A DNA stretch of 13,203 bases, taken from positions 1-13,203 of the forward strand of contig JAJTBM010000047.1 of NCBI GenBank assembly GCA_021286885.1, given 5' to 3'. Source of the stretch: Rhodocyclales bacterium (GTDB lineage Bacteria > Pseudomonadota > Gammaproteobacteria > Burkholderiales > Rhodocyclaceae). Below, one piece after another: positions 8,223-13,203 of the stretch. Both the position numbers and the translations under genes were made by a program. A model generated the notes under the pieces. It did not search any database and was not told where the DNA came from. It saw only the letters and a list, made by a program, of their open reading frames with translations. Within the stretch, counting starts at the first letter, position 1, and each line of letters begins with the position of its first letter.

Positions 8223-8299
8223 TGGTAGGCGCGATTGGACTCGAACCAACGACCCCCACCATGTCAAGGTGGTGCTCTAACCAGCTGAGCTACGCGCCT
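8223..8299 (-). tRNA. tRNA-Val (anticodon GAC)
   Basis: A 77-nt cloverleaf including an encoded CCA. The acceptor stem AGGCGCG pairs with CGCGCCT, followed by discriminator A and CCA (8225-8223). The D-arm is GCTC-AGCTGGTTA-GAGC, the anticodon stem CCACC/GGTGG with loop TTGACAT (anticodon GAC), a five-base variable loop, and the T-arm GTTGG-TTCGAGT-CCAAT. All stems pair fully. It reads valine codon GUC (and GUU by wobble). It is the first gene after a consensus promoter and lies directly upstream of the thrS leader region. Confidence 0.97.
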
Positions 8300-8310
8300 A
8301 AGAGCCTCGC

Positions 8311-8338
8311 ATTATAGAGACATCACGCAAGATGTCAA
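8311..8338 (-). promoter_or_regulatory. Consensus sigma70 promoter of tRNA-Val
   Basis: On the minus strand a perfect -35 TTGACA (8338-8333), a 16-nt spacer and a perfect -10 TATAAT (8316-8311) are followed by 11 bases before the tRNA 5' end. The GC-rich discriminator after the -10 (GCGAGGC) is the type seen at stringently controlled stable-RNA promoters. Any transcript that reads past the tRNA would continue into the small leader ORF and thrS. Confidence 0.88.
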
Positions 8339-8367
8339 GCACTTTTAGCGAAGTCGCTCAAAACACC

Positions 8368-9168
8368 TTAAAGGACGGGGTTTTCCGGCCAGGCATCGAG
8401 AAAACGCTGCCAGTGCGCGGCGCCCAGCTTGGCCAGGTTTTCACGCACAAAGGCCAGTTCGGCGACAAACTCATCACGACTCATGGCCCCGCGCATCACC
8501 TGGAAGCGCAGAAACACCAAATAGGTGTTCACCACGTCGGTTTCACAGTAATCGCGAATCTCGCCGATGCGGCCTTCGCAGTAGCCCTTCCAGACCGCCG
8601 AACCATCCATGCCCAGCTTGCCCGGAAAACCCATCAACTTGGCCAGATCATCCAGCGGCGCCGAGGCCCGGGGCTGGTACAGGGCCAGTTGATCCATCAG
8701 ATCCAGGTGCCGATTGTGATAACGGCTGATGTAGTTGTTCCACTTGAAGTCCCGGGAATCCAGGCAGTCCCCATCCCCCAGATCCCAGTACCGGGGCGCC
8801 GTCACCCCATGCATCATGCCCCGGTAGTGGAGCACGGGCAGATCGAATCCGCCACCGTTCCAGGAAATCAGCTGGGGGGTGAATTTCTCCACCCCATCAA
8901 AGAAACGCTGAATGAGCTGCCCTTCGGTGCATTCAGGCTCCGACAGGGAGAACACCCGGAACTGATGGGCATCCCGAAACACGCAGGAAATGGTGACCAC
9001 CCGCTGCAAATGCAGGGGCAGGAAGTCGGTGCCATTGGTGGCGCGGCGTTGCTGGAAGGCCAGCTCCGCCACCTCCTCGTCCGACAGGTCGTCGGGCAGG
9101 CCGTTCAGCACCCGGATGCCACGCACATCCGGGATGGTTTCAATATCAAAGACCAGCGAAGCGGCCAT
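8368..9168 (-). CDS. Predicted 3'-5' exonuclease of the PolB exonuclease type
   Basis: This 266-residue protein has a DEDD-type 3'-5' exonuclease fold. Exo I is FDIETIPD (Asp8, Glu10), Exo II is ISWNGGGFDLPVL near residue 110, and Exo III is YCETDVVNTYLVF near 210, with Tyr and Asp in the YxxxD arrangement. It resembles the stand-alone exonucleases related to the proofreading domain of DNA polymerase B (DNA_pol_B_exo2 type), which are sometimes misnamed polysaccharide biosynthesis proteins. It should hydrolyse single-stranded DNA or RNA ends in the cytoplasm; its cellular role is not established. GAGGT sits 4 nt before the ATG. It follows cysM by 40 nt without a terminator and is probably cotranscribed with it. 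The next element downstream is the tRNA-Val promoter, about 30 nt after its stop. Confidence 0.88.
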   Translation of the reverse strand: MAASLVFDIETIPDVRGIRVLNGLPDDLSDEEVAELAFQQRRATNGTDFLPLHLQRVVTISCVFRDAHQFRVFSLSEPECTEGQLIQRFFDGVEKFTPQLISWNGGGFDLPVLHYRGMMHGVTAPRYWDLGDGDCLDSRDFKWNNYISRYHNRHLDLMDQLALYQPRASAPLDDLAKLMGFPGKLGMDGSAVWKGYCEGRIGEIRDYCETDVVNTYLVFLRFQVMRGAMSRDEFVAELAFVRENLAKLGAAHWQRFLDAWPENPVL

Positions 9169-9208
9169 GCTTACCTCGACAACACATCAACTCAAACAAA
9201 CCAAAAAC

Positions 9209-10099
9209 TCAGGCTGGGAACACGCCCGTCGACAGATAACGGTCGCCCCGGTCGCAGATGATCGCCACGATCACTGCGTTTTCAACGCTTTCAGCCAGGC
9301 GCAGGGCCACATGCACCGCACCGCCGGAGGAAATCCCGGCAAAGATGCCCTCTTCCCGGGCCAGCCGGCGGGTCATTTCTTCGGCGTCGGCCTGGGCCAC
9401 ATACTCCAGGCGATCCACCCGCTCCTTGCTGTAGATCTTGGGCAGATAGGCTTCCGGCCATTTGCGGATACCCGGAATCTGGGCGCCCTCCTCCGGTTGG
9501 CAGCCAATCACCTGCACCGCCGGATTCTGACCCTTCAGGTAGGTCGAGACGCCCATGATGGTGCCGGTGGTGCCCATGCTGCTCACAAAGTGGGTCACGG
9601 TGCCGCCGGTCTGGGCCCAGATTTCGGGGCCGGTGCCATCGATGTGGGCCTGGGGATTGTCGGGATTGGCGAACTGATCCAGGATCACGCCCCGGCCTTC
9701 ATCACGCATCTTCTCGGCCACATCCCGCGCCAGCTCCATGCCGCCCTCTTTGGGGGTCAGCACCAGCTCGGCACCAAAGGCACGCATGGTCTGGCGCCGC
9801 TCCACGCTCTGGTTTTCGGGCATCACCAGGATCATCCCATAACCCCGAATCGCAGCGGCCATGGCCAGCGCAATGCCGGTATTGCCGCTGGTGGCTTCGA
9901 TCAGGGTCTGGCCGGGTTTGATGTCGCCCCGGGCCTCGGCCCGCAGGATCATGGACAGGGCGGGCCGGTCCTTCACCGAACCCGCCGGATTGTTACCTTC
10001 CAGCTTCACGAGGATCACATTGTTGCGACCCGCCGTAATACGCTTGAGCCGAACCAGCGGAGTCTGGCCGACATAATCCTCTAGAGTCTTGAATTCCAT
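9209..10099 (-). CDS. cysM: Cysteine synthase B (O-acetylserine sulfhydrylase)
   Basis: This 296-residue PLP enzyme makes cysteine from O-acetylserine and sulfide; CysM enzymes can also use thiosulfate. The PLP lysine is Lys43 in KLEGNNPAGSVKDRPALSMI, the substrate loop EATSGNTGIALAMAAA follows, the PLP phosphate-binding glycines are in SSMGTTGTIMGVS, and QPEEGAQIPGIRKWP and GISSGGAVHVALRLA match E. coli CysM rather than CysK. The protein ends AIICDRGDRYLSTGVFPA, shorter than the E. coli C-terminus. The start at 10099 gives MEFKTLEDYVGQTPLVRL, aligning with the family. The same frame stays open up to 10246, but that extension has no family similarity. SD is weak (GGTA about 9 nt away). It precedes the exonuclease gene and lies 166 nt after lapB. 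Confidence 0.96.
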   Translation of the reverse strand: MEFKTLEDYVGQTPLVRLKRITAGRNNVILVKLEGNNPAGSVKDRPALSMILRAEARGDIKPGQTLIEATSGNTGIALAMAAAIRGYGMILVMPENQSVERRQTMRAFGAELVLTPKEGGMELARDVAEKMRDEGRGVILDQFANPDNPQAHIDGTGPEIWAQTGGTVTHFVSSMGTTGTIMGVSTYLKGQNPAVQVIGCQPEEGAQIPGIRKWPEAYLPKIYSKERVDRLEYVAQADAEEMTRRLAREEGIFAGISSGGAVHVALRLAESVENAVIVAIICDRGDRYLSTGVFPA

Positions 10100-10213
10100 G
10101 GCGAAATACCGGAGTTGTACGGGGAGGCGCAAAACCTGATGACGCCAGAGGCGCAGGCTGCACGATACAAAAGCAAAGAACAATCCAGGGCGCTCGCACG
10201 CCATAAATGCGAA

Positions 10214-10242
10214 ACCGCAACGCCCCGAAGGTTCGTTGCGGT
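10214..10242 (-). other. Stable hairpin with UUCG loop between lapB and cysM
   Basis: On the minus strand ACCGCAACG (10242-10234) pairs perfectly with CGTTGCGGT (10222-10214). Inside, CC-TTCG-GG can form a C(UUCG)G tetraloop after a small internal loop. Only TTTC follows, so it is a weak intrinsic terminator at best, but such hairpins often mark transcript 3' ends or processing points. It divides lapA-lapB from cysM. The rest of 10100-10265 holds no gene I can support. Confidence 0.6.
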
Positions 10243-10265
10243 GCAAACCACCTGCGCCAGAAGGC

Positions 10266-11431
10266 TCAGGGGGTCAGATCAAATTCTTCGGTGCGCTTGG
10301 GCGGATAGGTTTCCCAGCCGCCACAGGCCGGACAGCGCCAGTAGAACTGGCGGGCCTTGAAGCCACAATCATTGCAGCGATAGCGGGCCACCCGGCGGGT
10401 GTGCCCATGCACCAAGCCCTTCACCAACTCGATATCCTGACGCTGCTCCACCGGCGCGGTGCCTCAAGAAGCTTGTCCAGCCCCAGCAGCGTGGGGTTGC
10501 GGCGCAGCTCCTCACGCACCAGATGGTAAGCCGCCGAGGCACCTTCCTTTTGCAGTTCCCACTGGAACAGGGCGTCCAGCAGATCCAGGGACGGGTATTG
10601 ATCCAGGTAGCTGCGCAGTAGTTGCATCCCCTGGTCCAGCCGGTTCAGGCGCCGATAAGCATCCATGATGCGCTCGGCCACCAGGGCCATATACACCGGG
10701 TCTTGATTTTCGACCTTTTTCCAGGCTTCAAGGGCGGCTTCGTCATCCCCTTGGGAAGCCAGCAGATCGCCCAGCAACATGCTGGCCCGCACCGACTTGC
10801 GGTTGATGGCCAGCGCCTGGAGCAGAGCCTGCCGGGCTTCATCAAAACGGGAGTTGGCCATGGCCGCCGAGGCCAGTTCGCAATGGAAGTTGGCTACTTC
10901 CTTTTGCCACAGCACGCTTTCGTGGTTGGGCAGGGCTTCTGCGATTTCGATGGCCTTGGCCCAGTCTTTGGTCTGCTGATAGATGTCGAGCAGATGCTTG
11001 AGGGCAAAATCCACCAATCGGGAGCCCCGCAGCTGGACGAAGACGCTTTCGGCCCGATCCAGCAGGCCAGCCTTCAGAAAATCCATCCCCAGCTCGGAGA
11101 GGGCCTGCAGGCGCTGATCTTCGGAGAGGTCATCGCGATCCACCAGATTTTGGTGCATCTTGATGGCCCGGTCGATTTCGCCACGCCGGCGGAACAGGCT
11201 GCCCAGCGCAAAATGCAATTCGACCGTTTGATTATCGATGCGGGCCGCTTCGATGAAGGCATCGATCGCCTTGTCAGGCTGCTCGTTGAGCAAGAAATTG
11301 AGCCCGGTCAGGTAGCTGCGCGGCAGGGCGCGAGACTCCCGAACCAGGTGCTTGATGTCAATACGGGCGGCCAGCCAGCCAAGGGCAAAGAAGAGCGGGA
11401 AGCCCAGCAGCCACCAGAGTTCGAATTCCAT
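10266..11431 (-). pseudogene. lapB: LPS assembly protein LapB (YciM), split by a frameshift near the C-terminus
   Basis: The first frame (ATG 11431 to TGA 10421, 336 codons) has one N-terminal membrane helix (WWLLGFPLFFALGWLAARID), then tetratricopeptide repeats (LNEQPDKAIDAFIEAARID, LGSLFRRRGEIDRAI and others) up to LLGLDKLLEA. It then runs into an unrelated tail (PRRWSSVRISSW). The true C-terminus continues in the next frame down to TGA at 10266: EQRQDIELVKGLVHGHTRR, followed by two CxxC knuckles (CNDC, CPAC) of the rubredoxin-like domain. Moving between frames needs one extra base (or loss of two) around 10451-10470. In E. coli, LapB works with FtsH at the inner membrane to control LpxC and LPS synthesis, and its rubredoxin domain is needed. 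It lies 12 nt after lapA. Sequencing error or real mutation cannot be separated here. Confidence 0.9.
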
Positions 11432-11443
11432 GGAGGATCAGGA

Positions 11444-11746
11444 TCAATAGCTGTCGGGCAGGTCTGCGCCATGCACGACGGGTTGGGCCGGAGCTGCCGG
11501 CGGAGGCGGCGTCTGACGACCTCGCAGCAAACCGATTTCCCGGTGCTGCCGATAGACAGTGGACAGGGTGGCCAGCACGCCAATCAGCACGCCCAGCACC
11601 ACAAACATGAGGATCACGAGCACCAGAGGCAGCTGCCACTGGGCACCGAGAAAGAAATGCAGGGTGACGGCATCATCATTCTTGATGGCGAAACCCAGCA
11701 GAACACAAAACAGGAAGAGGCGGAAAATCCAGACTAGAGCGCGCAT
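11444..11746 (-). CDS. lapA: LapA-family inner-membrane protein (DUF1049)
   Basis: This 100-residue protein has two hydrophobic helices: about residues 4-21 (LVWIFRLFLFCVLLGFAI) and 38-61 (LPLVLVILMFVVLGVLIGVLA). They are separated by a short loop with KNDDAVTLHFFLG, the LapA pattern. A basic, then proline-rich cytoplasmic tail follows (YRQHREIGLLRGRQ, TPPPPAAPAQP). LapA acts with LapB in balancing LPS synthesis; the two genes are adjacent in many Gammaproteobacteria and Betaproteobacteria. A terminator T-tract ends 24 nt before the start, and GGGGA about 10 nt upstream is the only SD-like sequence. Confidence 0.92.
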   Translation of the reverse strand: MRALVWIFRLFLFCVLLGFAIKNDDAVTLHFFLGAQWQLPLVLVILMFVVLGVLIGVLATLSTVYRQHREIGLLRGRQTPPPPAAPAQPVVHGADLPDSY

Positions 11747-11770
11747 GCGCCGATTATCCCCGACGTGGAC

Positions 11771-11800
11771 AAAAAAAAGAAGGCGGCTTTCGCCGCCTTC
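11771..11800 (-). terminator. Strong intrinsic terminator between ihfB and lapA
   Basis: On the minus strand GAAGGCGGC (11800-11792) pairs perfectly with GCCGCCTTC (11787-11779) around a GAAA tetraloop. Eight T residues (11778-11771) follow. It ends the rpsA-ihfB transcript 58 nt after the ihfB stop. Its position 24 nt before the lapA ATG means lapA needs readthrough or an unusual start of transcription. Confidence 0.93.
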
Positions 11801-11858
11801 CCTGTTCGAGCCCGGTGAAGCCGGACTGGAGATGCATCAATACAACAGGTTGCCGAGG

Positions 11859-12143
11859 CTAGCCCATCAGATCAACGCGCTCCCGCAATTCCTTGCCGGC
11901 CTTGAAGTGCGGAACATACTTTTCCGGCACCTGTACCTTTTCACCCGATTTGGGATTGCGCCCAACCCGGGGGGGCCGGTAATTCAAGGCAAAGCTACCG
12001 AAGCCGCGAATCTCGATGCGATCACCCCGCGAAAGGGCATCCGTCATCGCATCGAGAATCATCTTCACGGCGAGCTCGGCGTCCTTCGCTGCCAGCTGGG
12101 GGAAACGCTCCGCCAGCTGGGCGATGAGCTCCGACTTGGTCAT
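11859..12143 (-). CDS. ihfB: Integration host factor beta subunit
   Basis: This 94-residue protein has the usual IhfB length and sequence: [17 protein letters not shown] at the N-terminus, the dimer helices, [18 protein letters not shown], and the beta-arm with [10 protein letters not shown] whose proline kinks DNA, then the [15 protein letters not shown]-terminus. With IhfA it forms the heterodimer that bends DNA sharply at recombination, replication and promoter sites. It follows rpsA by 15 nt, the common rpsA-ihfB arrangement. The SD is weak (CGAG close to the ATG). The partner gene ihfA in this same window carries a stop codon, so this may be the only complete IHF subunit encoded here. 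Confidence 0.98.
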   Translation of the reverse strand: MTKSELIAQLAERFPQLAAKDAELAVKMILDAMTDALSRGDRIEIRGFGSFALNYRPPRVGRNPKSGEKVQVPEKYVPHFKAGKELRERVDLMG

Positions 12144-12158
12144 ATGCTCGAACCGCTC

Positions 12159-13203
12159 TTACTTTTGCTCGTTGAGCTTGGCCTTCAGCAGCGCACCGAG
12201 GTTGGTGGTGCCGCTGGCGGCAGCGGCGCTTTCGGCCGCCAGCTTGCTCATGGCTTCGTTCTGCTCGACCTGATCCTTGGCACGGATGGAGAGGTTGATA
12301 CCACGGGTCTTGCGATCCACGTTGATGATCAGGGCCTCAACAGCGTCACCCACCTTCAGGTGTTGGGACAGGTCGTCCACGCGGTCGCGGGAGAACTCGG
12401 AAGCGCGCAGGTAGCCTTCAACTTCTTCGTTCAGGGCGATCACGGCACCACGGGCATCCACGGACTTCACGGAGCCATTCACGAGGGTGTTCTTGTCGTG
12501 GGTGGCGATGAAGTTGGTGAAGGGGTCGCCTTCGAGTTGCTTGATGCCGAGGGAGATGCGCTCCTTCTCGACGTCGATGTTCAGCACCACGGCCTCGACT
12601 TCGTCGCCCTTCTTGTACTGGCGCACGGCTTCTTCGCCGGTCAGGGTCCAGGACAGGTCGGACAGGTGCACCAGACCGTCGATACCACCTTCCAGGCCGA
12701 TGAACACGCCAAAGTCAGTCAGGGACTTGATCTGACCACGGACCTTGTCGCCCTTCTTGTGGTTGATGGCGAAATCGTCCCAGGGGTTGGACATGCATTG
12801 CTTCATGCCCAGGGAGATACGACGACGGTCTTCGTCGATTTCGAGAATCATCACTTCGACTTCGTCGCCCAGCTGGACAACCTTGGTCGGGTGGATGTTC
12901 TTGTTGGTCCAGTCCATTTCGGACACGTGAACCAGACCTTCGATGCCTTGTTCAACTTCAACAAATGCGCCGTAATCGGTGATGTTGGTCACCTTGCCGA
13001 ACAGGCGGGTGCCTTGGGGGTAACGACGGGAGATGCCGACCCACGGATCTTCGCCCAGTTGCTTCAGACCCAGGGAGACACGGTTCTTCTCTTGGTCGAA
13101 CTTCAGCACCTTGGCTTCGAGTTCATCACCCACGGACAGAACTTCGGAGGGGTGACGGACACGGCGCCAGGCCAGGTCGGTGATGTGCAGCAGGCCATCG
13201 ATG
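12159..13203 (-). CDS. rpsA: 30S ribosomal protein S1 (C-terminal part, 5' end cut by window edge)
   Basis: The 347 residues visible correspond to roughly residue 207 onward of the 557-residue E. coli S1. They contain the end of S1 repeat 3 ([20 protein letters not shown] to SLGLKQL) and complete repeats 4 ([21 protein letters not shown]), 5 ([18 protein letters not shown]) and 6 ([21 protein letters not shown]). An alanine- and lysine-rich tail ends in AKLNEQK. S1 binds mRNA upstream of the SD and helps unfold it on the 30S subunit. The frame is open to the right edge, so the start lies outside. ihfB follows 15 nt after the stop. Confidence 0.98.
   Translation of the reverse strand, partial: IDGLLHITDLAWRRVRHPSEVLSVGDELEAKVLKFDQEKNRVSLGLKQLGEDPWVGISRRYPQGTRLFGKVTNITDYGAFVEVEQGIEGLVHVSEMDWTNKNIHPTKVVQLGDEVEVMILEIDEDRRRISLGMKQCMSNPWDDFAINHKKGDKVRGQIKSLTDFGVFIGLEGGIDGLVHLSDLSWTLTGEEAVRQYKKGDEVEAVVLNIDVEKERISLGIKQLEGDPFTNFIATHDKNTLVNGSVKSVDARGAVIALNEEVEGYLRASEFSRDRVDDLSQHLKVGDAVEALIINVDRKTRGINLSIRAKDQVEQNEAMSKLAAESAAAASGTTNLGALLKAKLNEQK

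Noticed and set aside
8347..8358. Small inverted repeat AGCGA/TCGCT after the exonuclease gene, considered as a terminator
   Set aside because: Only a 4-5 bp stem with a tiny loop, and on the minus strand it is followed by AAAA rather than T residues.
10100..10246. N-terminal extension of CysM from 10246
   Set aside because: The added 49 residues have no family similarity and cross the UUCG hairpin; the ATG at 10099 aligns with known CysM starts.
10622..11737. Plus-strand frame opposite lapA and lapB
   Set aside because: Antisense shadow with low-complexity His/Gln-rich translation; the minus strand carries recognisable LapA and TPR sequences.

Overview
The window looks like a GC-rich betaproteobacterial chromosome. 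I infer Rhodocyclales-like affinity from the protein sequences and gene order, without a database search. Every gene I accept is on the minus strand, so the biological reading order runs from high to low coordinates. The content is mostly housekeeping: translation factors, two aminoacyl-tRNA synthetases, nucleoid proteins and envelope-assembly helpers. There is no mobile element, CRISPR array or defence island.

Right part (13203 to about 8368), in transcription order: the 3' two thirds of rpsA (ribosomal protein S1, cut by the window edge); ihfB (IHF beta); a strong intrinsic terminator; lapA and lapB (inner-membrane LPS assembly/regulation proteins), with lapB split by a frameshift just before its C-terminal rubredoxin-like metal domain; a hairpin-containing spacer; cysM (O-acetylserine sulfhydrylase B); and a PolB-type 3'-5' exonuclease.

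Middle part (about 8340 to 4750): a consensus sigma70 promoter drives tRNA-Val(GAC). It is followed by a 10-codon ORF with a good Shine-Dalgarno sequence, a terminator hairpin only 17 nt from the thrS start, and then thrS-infC-rpmI-rplT. infC must start at a rare codon, and ATC with a well-placed SD is the best fit. The 217-nt infC-rpmI spacer is full of inverted repeats in the position where L20 autoregulatory leaders sit in other bacteria. A symmetrical A8-hairpin-T8 terminator separates rplT from pheS.

Left part (4750 to 1): pheS-pheT (both subunits of phenylalanyl-tRNA synthetase), ihfA (IHF alpha) and a MerR-family regulator, closely packed. ihfA carries an in-frame amber codon at codon 28 while the rest of the reading frame is perfectly conserved. 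After the MerR gene come a short heptanucleotide repeat, a GC-rich palindrome and a terminator-like hairpin. The 5' part of an Anbu (proteasome-like peptidase) gene then runs off the left edge; it has no stop codon inside the window.

The points most worth following up are the thrS leader (tRNA, small ORF, terminator), the amber codon in ihfA, the lapB frameshift, the infC start codon, and the repeated arrangement in which an intrinsic terminator sits 17-28 nt before a start codon (thrS, pheS, lapA). I found no clearly new multi-gene system; the unusual signals are regulatory elements or possible lesions.
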